Source: Verrucomicrobiota bacterium
GTDB lineage: Bacteria > Verrucomicrobiota > Verrucomicrobiia > Limisphaerales > JACRJZ01
Assembly: GCA_022711695.1 (NCBI GenBank)
Contig: JAKLEJ010000146.1
Span: forward strand, 1 to 8,029
DNA length: 8,029 bases
Direction: 5' to 3'
Numbering within the stretch: position 1 is the first letter of the stretch; every line of letters starts with the position of its first letter. Below the pieces are notes generated by a model. The model worked only from the letters and a program-made list of their open reading frames with translations, ran no database searches and was not told the origin of the DNA. Shown one piece after another: positions 1-6,315 of the stretch. The position numbers and the translations under genes are program-made.

Positions 1-2
1 TC

Positions 3-1022
3 AGCGCGGGCCAGGGCGCCTCCAGCCTCGTGATCAAGCGGATGCGCTTGCCTGCCGATGACGAGAATCGGATGCCGCCGGAGGGCAAACCCCGCCCCTC
101 CCCGCAGGAACTGGCCCTGATTCAGTGGTGGATCGATGCGGGGGCGTCTCCGGACAAGAAAGCCTCCGAACTCGATCCTCCCGAGGCGCTGCGTTCGTTG
201 CTCGGCGCTGCGGGAGACAAGCCCGCGCCTCCCAAGGCCCAAACCGCCGCGCAGCCCAAACCGCGCGCGGAGGCGATCGGCCTGGCAGACGCGCTGGCCG
301 ACGACCTGGCCATTGCCATCAGCGCGCTTTCGTCCGAAGAGCCCTGGCTTCAGGCCAACGCCAGCCTGGCGGCGACCCATTTCGGAGACGCCCAGCTTGA
401 AAAGCTCGTCGTCCTGGGACCGAATCTCCATTGGCTCGACGCGGCCGGCACGGCCATCACCGATGCCGGGCTGAGCCATCTCCGCTCGATGCCAAACCTC
501 ACGCGTCTTCACCTCGAACGCACGGCGATCACCGATGCCGGCCTGGAGCATCTCGCCGGTCTGGGGCAGTTGGAGTACCTGAATCTGTTCGGAACCCCCA
601 TCAGCGATGCCGGACTGGCCCACCTGAAGGCGCTGCCCAAGCTCAAGCAGCTCTATCTCTGGCAGACGCGTGTGACCCCGGCGGCTGCCGCCGCTTACGG
701 CGAGGCTGCCGCGGACCAGGAGCAGATCCAGCGATGGCGTCAGGAGATCGCCGCCCTGCAAGCGAAGCTTAAGACCGCCGGCATGCTGGTCGAGACCGGC
801 ACTCCCCTGGTGGTGGCTGTTCCCACGAACGCTCTCCCGCTGAATGCCATTTGCCCGGTCTCCGGCAAACCGGCCGATCCTTCCAAGACGACCGTGTTCG
901 ATGGAAAACGTGTGGCCTTTTGCTGTGACCAGTGCAAGGCCGCGTTCGAGAAAGATCCCAAACCTCACCTGGCCAGGCTCAACCCAGCCCCGCCCGCGTC
1001 TCAAAACCCCGACAAGAAATGA
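3..1022 (+). CDS. Cytochrome c-type / leucine-rich-repeat / Cys-rich metal-binding fusion protein, 5' partial
   Basis: The frame is open from the window edge (base 3). A GTG at 30 lies inside a conserved domain, so the true start is upstream and 339 residues are visible. In order: the end of a planctomycete/verrucomicrobial-type cytochrome c domain (LPADDENRMPPEGKP then WWIDAGA), where the Met of RMPPEGKP could be the distal haem ligand and any CxxCH lies outside the window; a Pro/Ala-rich linker; three 24-residue leucine-rich repeats (ITDAGL..L) at about 456-671; a short likely coiled coil (about 700-780); and a C-terminal YHS/TRASH-like domain with CPVSGKP (from about 853) and FCCDQC (919-936), suited to binding a metal such as copper. 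Its stop overlaps the next gene's ATG. Likely periplasmic or membrane-attached; electron transfer or metal handling is inferred. The exact function is not recognised. Confidence 0.85.
   Translation, partial: SAGQGASSLVIKRMRLPADDENRMPPEGKPRPSPQELALIQWWIDAGASPDKKASELDPPEALRSLLGAAGDKPAPPKAQTAAQPKPRAEAIGLADALADDLAIAISALSSEEPWLQANASLAATHFGDAQLEKLVVLGPNLHWLDAAGTAITDAGLSHLRSMPNLTRLHLERTAITDAGLEHLAGLGQLEYLNLFGTPISDAGLAHLKALPKLKQLYLWQTRVTPAAAAAYGEAAADQEQIQRWRQEIAALQAKLKTAGMLVETGTPLVVAVPTNALPLNAICPVSGKPADPSKTTVFDGKRVAFCCDQCKAAFEKDPKPHLARLNPAPPASQNPDKK
456..671 (+). repeat. Three 72-bp tandem repeats encoding leucine-rich repeats
   Basis: ATCACCGATGCCGG at 456 recurs at 528, and as ATCAGCGATGCCGG at 600, with an exact 72-base (24-residue) period. 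A degenerate fourth start (VTPAAA) falls in register at 672. Each unit encodes I-T/S-D-A-G-L-x-H-L followed by a strand of the LxxLxL kind. The units have diverged outside the core, so this is an old in-gene duplication and not a recent expansion. Confidence 0.85.
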
Positions 1023-2065
1023 ACGTCCGCACACTCCGCTGCATCCCGGCCGCGCTGGTGGCGCTGGCCTCCTTTGCGCCCGGGCTTTTGGCCCATCCGC
1101 ACCATCCCACCAACACTCTTCAGCTTGCCGCGCTCGACCCCAAAGCCGCCGCCGGCGGCGCCTCCGGCCCGGTCGTCAGCGGCTCGGGCATGTTCCGCTA
1201 CGAGTATTTGCCGGAGAAACTGGTCCTCCCGCCCAGCGTGCGCATGCGGCATGGCCACGGGCTCTGCCGCGATGCCGAAGGCCATATTTACTTCACCTTC
1301 GAGCCCGAGAAGGTCGAGGCCGACACCCGGGTGCTGGTGCGGTTCGAGCCGGACGGCTCCGGGGCGACACTCCTGGGCGCCGATAATGCGCTGGCTCATG
1401 GCGCGCCGCACGGTTTGAACATTCAAGTGGACAGCCAGGGGAAACCCCATCTCTACCATGCCAACAAGGACGCGACGGTCCATAAGACCACGGTCGATGG
1501 GACGGTCGAGTGGACCATCAAGTGGCCGCCGTTCATGGGCAATTACAAACCCACCGATGTGGCGGTCCCGCCCGGCGGCGGCCGGGTGTTCGTGGCCGAT
1601 GGCTACGGCAGCAGCATGATCCACGTGCTCAAGGACGCCAGCGGCGTGTATGCGGGCAAATCCTGGGGCGGCCTGGGCGCGGCCCACGGCGAGCTCAATT
1701 GTCCTCACGGCATTGCCTACGACCCGCGCCACGGCACTTTCCTGGTGGCGGACCGCGGTAACAGGCGGCTGGAGCAGTTCAGCCTGGCGGGCGTCTATCA
1801 GAGCACCGTCCAGGCGGCCGAAATCACCGCCCCCTGCAATGCGGATATCTGGGGCGATTTCGCCCTGGTTCCCGACCTCAACGGCCCGCTCGTGATTCTC
1901 GACAAAGCCAACAAGGTCGTCTCCGTGGTGGAGGTCGGAAAACTGCTGGGCGCTCAGGGATTCCGTCATCCTCACGACGCCATCTGGCTGGCCAACGGCG
2001 ATATTGTGGTTTGCACCTGGAACCCAGGGCGCCTGGGCTACTGGCGGCGGCTGCCTCCGCAATAA
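1019..2065 (+). CDS. Secreted PAL-like / NHL-type beta-propeller protein
   Basis: 348 residues. The ATG at 1019 is chosen because it overlaps the upstream stop (ATGA) and starts a clear signal peptide (Arg4/Arg7, hydrophobic 10-24, likely cut after LLA25). In-frame codons further upstream lie inside the preceding gene. The mature chain would begin HPHHP. Propeller blades carry NHL-like motifs: PHG (His131), TDVAV...VFVADGY (179-196), PHGIAYDP...FLVADR (229-246) and HPHDAIWLANGDIVV (317-331). These resemble the lyase half of peptidylglycine alpha-amidating enzymes: three His (131, 230, 319) at zinc-ligand positions, Tyr196 at the catalytic Tyr, and Arg246 sixteen residues after His230 as in PAL. 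The early PAL arginine is not evident, and His317 sits where PAL has Met. The fold is secure; enzymatic activity is uncertain. Probably translationally coupled to the cytochrome gene. Confidence 0.85.
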   Translation: MNVRTLRCIPAALVALASFAPGLLAHPHHPTNTLQLAALDPKAAAGGASGPVVSGSGMFRYEYLPEKLVLPPSVRMRHGHGLCRDAEGHIYFTFEPEKVEADTRVLVRFEPDGSGATLLGADNALAHGAPHGLNIQVDSQGKPHLYHANKDATVHKTTVDGTVEWTIKWPPFMGNYKPTDVAVPPGGGRVFVADGYGSSMIHVLKDASGVYAGKSWGGLGAAHGELNCPHGIAYDPRHGTFLVADRGNRRLEQFSLAGVYQSTVQAAEITAPCNADIWGDFALVPDLNGPLVILDKANKVVSVVEVGKLLGAQGFRHPHDAIWLANGDIVVCTWNPGRLGYWRRLPPQ

Positions 2066-2077
2066 GCTCGCCCTGGG

Positions 2078-2099
2078 GCGGCGGCTCAAGCGCCGCCGC
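2078..2099. terminator. GC-rich hairpin between convergent genes
   Basis: GCGGCGGC (2078-2085) pairs perfectly with GCCGCCGC (2092-2099) around a six-base loop. The queG stop codon (2086-2088) sits in the loop, and the propeller gene ends at 2065. The position suits a shared bidirectional terminator. No T-run follows on either strand, so it is not a standard intrinsic terminator. It may only slow polymerase, or reflect GC-rich coding sequence. Confidence 0.35.
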
Positions 2100-3132
2100 G
2101 GGTCCGGGCCTGGATCTGCTCGATCGCCCACTGGGCGTGCTCGGCAATGAGGGGCTCGGGATCGGTGGCGGCCCGGTGCAGGGCCGGCAGGTTGTCGGCT
2201 GAGCCCACGTTGCCCAGGACCACGCACACATTCCGCAACAGCCCGCGCCGTTTGGCTCTCATCAGCGGCGTGCCACGAAACCGGGCGTTGAACCCGGCTG
2301 CGTCCAACTCGAGCCACTGCGCCAGCCGCGGCGCTGTCAGGTCCGCCCGCACATGATCGAGCATCAGCGCCCCTTGTTGCGAAAAGCGGTTCCACGGACA
2401 CACCGCCAGGCAATCGTCGCAGCCAAACACCCGGTTCCCGATCAGCGGACGCAAAGGCAGGGGAATCGGCCCCTTCAACTCGATGGTCAGGTAGGAGATG
2501 CACCGCCGCGCATCCAGCGTGAAGGGGGCCACAATGGCCCCGGTCGGGCAGGCCTGGATGCACCGCGAGCAAGTCCCGCACCGGTTCTTCTCCGGCGAAT
2601 CCGGAACCAGCCGGGCAGTGGTCAGAATCTCCCCGAGCAGCAGCCAGTTTCCATGCGCGCGACCGATCAGGTTCGTGTGCTTGCCGATGAAGCCGATCCC
2701 GCTGCGCTGGGCCAGGTCCCGTTCGAGCACCGGACCGCTGTCCGTGTGCCAGAGGGATCGGTTGGGCGGCCCGGCCTGTTCGTCCACAAAGCGCGCCAGT
2801 CGTTCGAGCCGGGGCGCGAACACCTCATGGTAGTCCGTGTGGCGGGCGTAAGCCGCCACGCAGGCCGCGCGCTCGGCCGCGGGCGGCGGCGCGCTCCCTT
2901 CGCACCCGTAAGCGGCGGCCACCGCCACCACGCTGGCGGCGCCGGGCAGCGCCTCCTGGAGGTTGCGGCGCCTGGCGGCCGTGCGCTCCAGCCACCCCAT
3001 CTCGCCGTGATAGCTCCTCTGAAGCCATTCGTCGAAATGCCCCCGGCTCGCGGGCGGCTCGGCAGTGGTGAAGCGGCAAAGATCGAAGCCCAACTCGGCG
3101 GCGCGTCCGCGAATGGCCTGCTCGGGCGTCAT
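2086..3132 (-). CDS. queG: Epoxyqueuosine reductase
   Basis: 348 residues. QueG is a cytoplasmic cobalamin-dependent iron-sulfur enzyme that reduces epoxyqueuosine to queuosine at the wobble position of GUN-anticodon tRNAs. Visible: YARHTDYH (95-102); TDSGPVLER (130-138) with Asp131 at the position of the family's catalytic acid; GFIGKHTNLI (147-156); a first ferredoxin-like cysteine set C185-x2-C188-x2-C191-x3-C195-P; and Cys211 plus C238-x2-C241-x3-C245-P for the second [4Fe-4S] cluster. A HEAT-like tail (about 298-340) is typical of the longer QueG forms. Slightly shorter than the E. coli enzyme (about 380), but all key motifs are present. The ATG overlaps the shikimate kinase stop (ATGA), so it is the last gene of the minus-strand run. 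An open frame continues upstream but only as a shadow of the neighbouring genes. Confidence 0.96.
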   Translation of the reverse strand: MTPEQAIRGRAAELGFDLCRFTTAEPPASRGHFDEWLQRSYHGEMGWLERTAARRRNLQEALPGAASVVAVAAAYGCEGSAPPPAAERAACVAAYARHTDYHEVFAPRLERLARFVDEQAGPPNRSLWHTDSGPVLERDLAQRSGIGFIGKHTNLIGRAHGNWLLLGEILTTARLVPDSPEKNRCGTCSRCIQACPTGAIVAPFTLDARRCISYLTIELKGPIPLPLRPLIGNRVFGCDDCLAVCPWNRFSQQGALMLDHVRADLTAPRLAQWLELDAAGFNARFRGTPLMRAKRRGLLRNVCVVLGNVGSADNLPALHRAATDPEPLIAEHAQWAIEQIQARTRGGA

Positions 3133-3668
3133 AGCCCCGATTTCACCGCCAGGTGGAAGGCCTTCAGGACCTGCTGGGTGACCTCGCGGGTCGAGCGCAG
3201 CTCGGTGTTGATTAGCACATCCGCCCGCCGATAGAACGGGTCGCGCTCGGCCAGGAGCCTGCGAATGGCCCCGAGCGGATCGGCCTGTCGCAGCAACGGT
3301 CGGTGGCTGGTGTGCCGTGTGCGCTCGAAGATGGTCTCCGGCGAGGCCCACAGGCAGACCACCACCGCGTGCTCGCGCAGGCTCTCGACGCTGGCCGGGT
3401 CGGTCACCAGCCCGCCGCCCGTCGCGATCACCGTCCGCCGGCAGGTCCTCAACTCTCCCACCGCTTCCCGCTCCCGCTGCCGAAACCCGGCCTCGCCTTC
3501 CGTCGTGAAGATCTCCGGGATCGATTTGCCCGCTCGCGACTCGATCAACGCATCCGTATCCACGTAGCGGAAGTGGAGCAAGGCCGCCGCCATCCGGCCC
3601 ACCGACGACTTGCCGGTGCCCATGAAGCCGGTGAGGACCAGGTTGTGGATTCGGCGGCGCGCTCTCAT
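3129..3668 (-). CDS. aroK: Shikimate kinase
   Basis: 179 residues, the usual size (E. coli AroK 173). It phosphorylates shikimate with ATP to shikimate 3-phosphate on the route to chorismate and aromatic amino acids, in the cytoplasm. Visible: Walker A GFMGTGKS (14-21); DTD (37-39) with the shikimate/Mg-contacting acidic residue; FR (62-63) with the substrate arginine; GGG (84-86); the lid with HRPLL (122-126), Arg123 contacting nucleotide; and ERDPFYRRAD (141-150), carrying the family's C-terminal substrate arginine. The start is supported by GGGAG five bases upstream. It begins 18 bases after the metallo-hydrolase stop, and its TGA overlaps the queG ATG, so the three genes look like one transcript. 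The symbol could equally be aroL; context does not separate them. Confidence 0.96.
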   Translation of the reverse strand: MRARRRIHNLVLTGFMGTGKSSVGRMAAALLHFRYVDTDALIESRAGKSIPEIFTTEGEAGFRQREREAVGELRTCRRTVIATGGGLVTDPASVESLREHAVVVCLWASPETIFERTRHTSHRPLLRQADPLGAIRRLLAERDPFYRRADVLINTELRSTREVTQQVLKAFHLAVKSGL

Positions 3669-3673
3669 GGCAG

Positions 3674-3678
3674 CTCCC
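3674..3678 (-). promoter_or_regulatory. Ribosome binding site of shikimate kinase
   Basis: The minus strand reads GGGAG, then five bases, then the ATG at 3668. It is the only well-spaced Shine-Dalgarno in the three-gene run and fixes the aroK start. Confidence 0.6.
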
Positions 3679-3686
3679 GGCTCGGC

Positions 3687-4472
3687 TCAGCCCAATTGCA
3701 GCGTGCCATGGGGCGATTCCTGGGAGGCCGCTCCCAACCGCACGTGCGAGGCCCCCAGCGCCTGCAGGCACTGCTGCGCCGCCGCCAGCGCCAGCTCCGG
3801 CCGGTTGCAGTCCCGGCTCAGGTGCGCCAGGCACACGTGGCGCGTCTCGGCGGTGATCAATTCCCGCAGCGCCTCGGCCGCCGCCGAGTTCGAGAGATGC
3901 CCGTGCCGGCTGAGGATTCGCTGTTTCAGGCTCCAGGGCCGGCGGAAATCGTTTTGCAGCATCTCGATGTCGTGATTGGACTCCAGCACCAGCAGGTGCG
4001 CCGGCCGCGCCCGCTGCAGCACCAGCTTGGTCGCGTGGCCCAGGTCGGTCACAAACCCGATGTTGCCCCCGGCCGTCCGGACGAGGAACCCCACCGGGTC
4101 GGCCGCGTCATGCGGCACGGAGAACGTCTCCACCGCCACCTCGCCGACCTCGAACGCCGCCCCGGTGTCGAAGATCCGGAATTGGCCTTGAATCCCCAGG
4201 GCCGCCTCGATCCCCAAACGGGTTTGCCGGTTGCAATAGACCGGGATGCCCAGCTTGGCGGCCAGGGTCGTCAACCCCTGGATGTGGTCCGAGTGCTCGT
4301 GGCTCACCAGGATGCCGCTCAAGACCTCCGGCGTTCTGCCGATGGATAAAAGGCGGTGGCGAATCTGGCGGCCGCTCAGGCCCGCATCGATCAGAAGCCG
4401 GGTCTGGCCGGCCTCGAGATAGGCCGAATTGCCCGCCGATCCGCTGCCGAGGATGGTGAGTTGCACTGGCAC
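3687..4472 (-). CDS. Metallo-beta-lactamase-fold hydrolase, YycJ/WalJ type
   Basis: 261 residues, matching the YycJ/WalJ family (about 264). Visible: the N-terminal strand with ILGSGSAGNS (7-16); the metal-binding motif HEHSDH (58-63); His121 in VPHDAADPVGF; Asp143 in TDLGH; LESNHD (163-168); GHLSN (191-195); and the terminal metal His217 in AHLSRD. This is a complete dinuclear metal site. Members are cytoplasmic nucleases or phosphodiesterases, linked in Firmicutes to the WalKR region and DNA repair; the substrate here is unknown. The start must be GTG at 4472 or GTG at 4466, because an in-frame TAA lies at 4484-4482. Neither has a recognisable Shine-Dalgarno. First gene of the minus-strand run, divergent from rpoN. 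Confidence 0.92.
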   Translation of the reverse strand: MPVQLTILGSGSAGNSAYLEAGQTRLLIDAGLSGRQIRHRLLSIGRTPEVLSGILVSHEHSDHIQGLTTLAAKLGIPVYCNRQTRLGIEAALGIQGQFRIFDTGAAFEVGEVAVETFSVPHDAADPVGFLVRTAGGNIGFVTDLGHATKLVLQRARPAHLLVLESNHDIEMLQNDFRRPWSLKQRILSRHGHLSNSAAAEALRELITAETRHVCLAHLSRDCNRPELALAAAQQCLQALGASHVRLGAASQESPHGTLQLG

Positions 4473-4478
4473 GGGCCG

Positions 4479-4506
4479 AAGTTAGTGGGCGGGCTTGGAA
4501 GTGCAA
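4479..4506 (-). promoter_or_regulatory. Possible weak promoter of the hydrolase-aroK-queG operon
   Basis: The minus strand carries TTGCAC (4506-4501), a 16-base spacer and TAACTT (4484-4479). Each box matches only 3 of 6 consensus bases, although the key T, A and final T of the -10 are kept. Transcription would begin about at the GTG at 4472, giving a leaderless message, in line with the missing Shine-Dalgarno. Weak evidence; no better promoter was seen in the divergent region on this strand. Confidence 0.25.
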
Positions 4507-4511
4507 CGGGG

Positions 4512-4563
4512 AAATGAAAAAAAACTGAGTTAACCTTGAGTTTGGCCCGCCCCTTGCTATAAT
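4512..4563 (+). promoter_or_regulatory. Sigma-70-type promoter of rpoN with UP-like A-tract
   Basis: A -35 box TTGAGT (4536-4541), a 16-base spacer and a perfect TATAAT (4558-4563) preceded by TGC, making an extended -10. An A-rich stretch with eight consecutive A (4517-4524) sits where an UP element would. Transcription should start about 4570, within a base of the rpoN ATG at 4571. The -10 overlaps the last base of the sigma-54-type site. Confidence 0.65.
4542..4558 (+). promoter_or_regulatory. Putative sigma-54 (-24/-12) promoter in front of rpoN
   Basis: TTGGCCCGCCCCTTGCT matches the sigma-54 consensus TGGCACG-N4-TTGCW at 11 of 12 defined bases; the one mismatch is A to C within the -24 element. 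The invariant GG (4544-4545) and GC (4556-4557) are separated by exactly 10 bases, as required. The predicted start is near 4569. It points into the gene for sigma-54 itself and lies in the spacer of the sigma-70-type promoter, so occupancy should block that promoter. Binding is inferred. Confidence 0.6.
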
Positions 4564-4570
4564 CAGGAAA

Positions 4571-6067
4571 ATGTCGCAGGGCTTATATTTATCGCAGAAG
4601 ATCACGCTCTCGCAGGTGCTGGCGCCGCAATTGCAGCAGTCCCTGGCGCTTCTGCAAGCTCCGACACTCGAACTCAAAGCTCTTGTCGAGCAAGAACTTC
4701 AGCAAAACCCTGTTCTCGAGGAGGTCCTCCAGGAACCCCAGTCTGGCGATAAGGAGGAGGGAAGAGACGAACCCTTGAACGGCAGCATGGACCCTGCCGA
4801 ACCGCCCGCCGACCTTCGATTTGACCCCGCCACCGAAAAGGACAGCAGAGGTCCTGTGGACGACTTCGGGGCCGAGTTCGAGCGCTTGAGCCAGCTCGAT
4901 CAGGAGTGGCGCGACCATTTTTCGCAGACCAACATTCCGCTGCGCAGCCGGGAGGAGGACGACGAGAAGCGGCAGTTCATGTTCGACTCGCTCGTCGCGA
5001 GCTCCTCGCTTCAGGAGCACCTGCTCGAGCAGATGCGCACTTCAGACCTGCCTGAGACCCAGCATCCCATCGCTGAACTGATCATCGGCAACATCGACGA
5101 ATACGGCTACCTCAAAGCGACGGTCGAGGAGATGGCGGCCGCCGCCGGGCTTCCGGCTGACCAGGTGCTGGACGTGCTCAAGGCGATCCAGTCCTTCCAT
5201 CCTGCCGGCGTCGGGGCGCGCGATTTGCGGGAATGCCTGCTCCTGCAACTCGAGCGCGCCGACCGGAAGGACACCCTCGAGTACCTGATCATCGACAAGT
5301 TTTTCGACGCCCTTGGCCGGAGGCGCATCCCGGAGCTTTCCCGGGGGACGGGAGCCGATCTTGACAGCGTCCAAGAGGCGCTTCAGCGGATCGCCCGCCT
5401 GGAACCGCGGCCCGGGCGCGACTTTCTGCCCGACAACGACGTTTACGTGATGCCGGAAGTCTTTGTGGAGCGAAATGGCAGCGATTACGCGGTCTCGACC
5501 AACAACGACCACATTCCTCACCTGCGCATCAGTAATGCCTACAAGGACCTGATGGCGCAGGCCTCCTCCTCGGCCGAGGTCCGCAGCTACATCCGGGAGA
5601 AGATTCGCGCCGGGAAGTTTCTCATCAAGAGCCTTTACCAGCGCCAGGAAACCATCCTCAATATCGCCCGCGAGATCGTCAACCGTCAGCGCGAGTTCAT
5701 GGAAAAGGGCGTTTCGGGCCTCAAGCCGATGACGATGTCCCAGGTGGCCGAGGTGGTGGGCGTGCACGAAACCACCGTCAGCCGCGCCGTTTCGGGCAAG
5801 TACATGCAAACCCCGCAGGGGGTGTTCGAGATGAAGTATTTCTTCACCTCCGGCCTCCAGACCTCCGCCGGCGAAGGCATGTCCAACACCAGTGTGAAGG
5901 AGATTATCGCCGAGATCTTCAAGAAGGAGGACACCCTCAAGCCGCTTTCGGACGAGGACGTCGCGGCCATGCTCAAGGAAAAGGGCATCGTCATTGCCCG
6001 CCGCACCGTTGCCAAGTACCGCGGCGAACTCAACATCCTTCCCTCGAACCTTCGCAAGGTCTATTGA
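4571..6067 (+). CDS. rpoN: RNA polymerase sigma-54 factor
   Basis: 498 residues (E. coli RpoN 477). It directs RNA polymerase to -24/-12 promoters and needs an AAA+ enhancer-binding activator for melting. Visible: Gln/Leu-rich region I (GLYLSQK...APQLQQSLALLQ...LQQNPVLEE, 1-51), which contacts the activator; an acidic region II (about 52-135); the core-binding domain (about 140-300) with NIDEYGYL and FHPAGVGARDLRECLLLQ; a helix-turn-helix (about 388-410, MSQVAEVVGVHETTVSRAVSGKY); and the RpoN box ARRTVAKYRG (476-485), which reads the -24 element. The ATG at 4571 fits because region I begins at once, as in homologues. An AGGA lies only two bases before it, too close for a normal ribosome site. 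No hpf or ptsN gene follows, unlike the proteobacterial rpoN cluster. Confidence 0.98.
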   Translation: MSQGLYLSQKITLSQVLAPQLQQSLALLQAPTLELKALVEQELQQNPVLEEVLQEPQSGDKEEGRDEPLNGSMDPAEPPADLRFDPATEKDSRGPVDDFGAEFERLSQLDQEWRDHFSQTNIPLRSREEDDEKRQFMFDSLVASSSLQEHLLEQMRTSDLPETQHPIAELIIGNIDEYGYLKATVEEMAAAAGLPADQVLDVLKAIQSFHPAGVGARDLRECLLLQLERADRKDTLEYLIIDKFFDALGRRRIPELSRGTGADLDSVQEALQRIARLEPRPGRDFLPDNDVYVMPEVFVERNGSDYAVSTNNDHIPHLRISNAYKDLMAQASSSAEVRSYIREKIRAGKFLIKSLYQRQETILNIAREIVNRQREFMEKGVSGLKPMTMSQVAEVVGVHETTVSRAVSGKYMQTPQGVFEMKYFFTSGLQTSAGEGMSNTSVKEIIAEIFKKEDTLKPLSDEDVAAMLKEKGIVIARRTVAKYRGELNILPSNLRKVY

Positions 6068-6080
6068 CCGGCCTGAACCC

Positions 6081-6107
6081 GCGGGCCATCCGCCCGGTCC
6101 GGCCCGC
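6081..6107 (+). terminator. Possible hairpin terminator after rpoN
   Basis: GCGGGCC (6081-6087) pairs with GGCCCGC (6101-6107) over a 13-base loop, beginning 13 bases past the rpoN stop. A loosely T-rich stretch (AGTTGTGTTC) follows within a few bases, but there is no uninterrupted T-run. A second, smaller inverted repeat, CGCGCGC / GCGCGCG, lies at 6120-6141. Position suits a terminator; strength is uncertain in such GC-rich sequence. Confidence 0.35.
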
Positions 6108-6302
6108 CTCAGTTGTGTTCGCGCGCCGCAGATCGCGCGCGTGGCCGGTGGCCAAATCGGCGCGGCGTTCCCTCCCGATCCGGACCGAGTCCGCCAGCCG
6201 GGGCGCCGAAACGCGCAAACCCAGGTTTTGATTGTCGCTTCAAGCAAAGTCGTGTACTGACAACCCCGTTTCCCCGGGCGCCGGGCGGCCCCGGATGACG
6301 AT

Positions 6303-6315
6303 GCAAAGACTTTGC
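6303..6315. promoter_or_regulatory. Palindrome GCAAAG-A-CTTTGC before the fucosidase start
   Basis: A perfect six-base inverted repeat around one central base ends seven bases before the ATG at 6323. A similar half-site, GCAAAGTC, lies at 6245-6252, 58 bases upstream. The pair could be an operator, or the palindrome could fold in the mRNA and cover the ribosome site. The rest of the 6068-6322 gap shows no convincing promoter: a TTGATT at 6228 has only a poor, over-spaced -10 partner, TGTACT at 6253. Confidence 0.35.

Noticed and set aside
30..32. GTG at 30 as the start of the first gene
   Set aside because: It falls inside the conserved cytochrome domain and the frame stays open to the window edge, so the gene is cut by the window.
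1001..2581. Long open frame on the minus strand opposite the propeller gene and the 3' end of queG
   Set aside because: It is low-complexity (Arg, Gly, Ala, His rich), matches no family, and lies antisense to a gene with clear signal peptide and blade motifs; GC-rich DNA often leaves such frames open.
3133..3834. N-terminal extension of queG through the upstream open frame
   Set aside because: The extra residues are the out-of-frame reading of aroK and the hydrolase end; QueG homology begins at the ATG at 3132, which overlaps the aroK stop.
3303..4349. 348-codon plus-strand frame opposite aroK and the hydrolase
   Set aside because: Arg/Gln/His-rich translation with no domain, antisense to two genes with complete catalytic motifs.
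6141..6170. Sigma-54-like GG-N10-GC spacing upstream of the fucosidase (around TGGCCAAATCGGCGC)
   Set aside because: Only the GG and GC dinucleotides match; the TTGC and CACG parts are absent, so chance in GC-rich sequence is the simpler reading.
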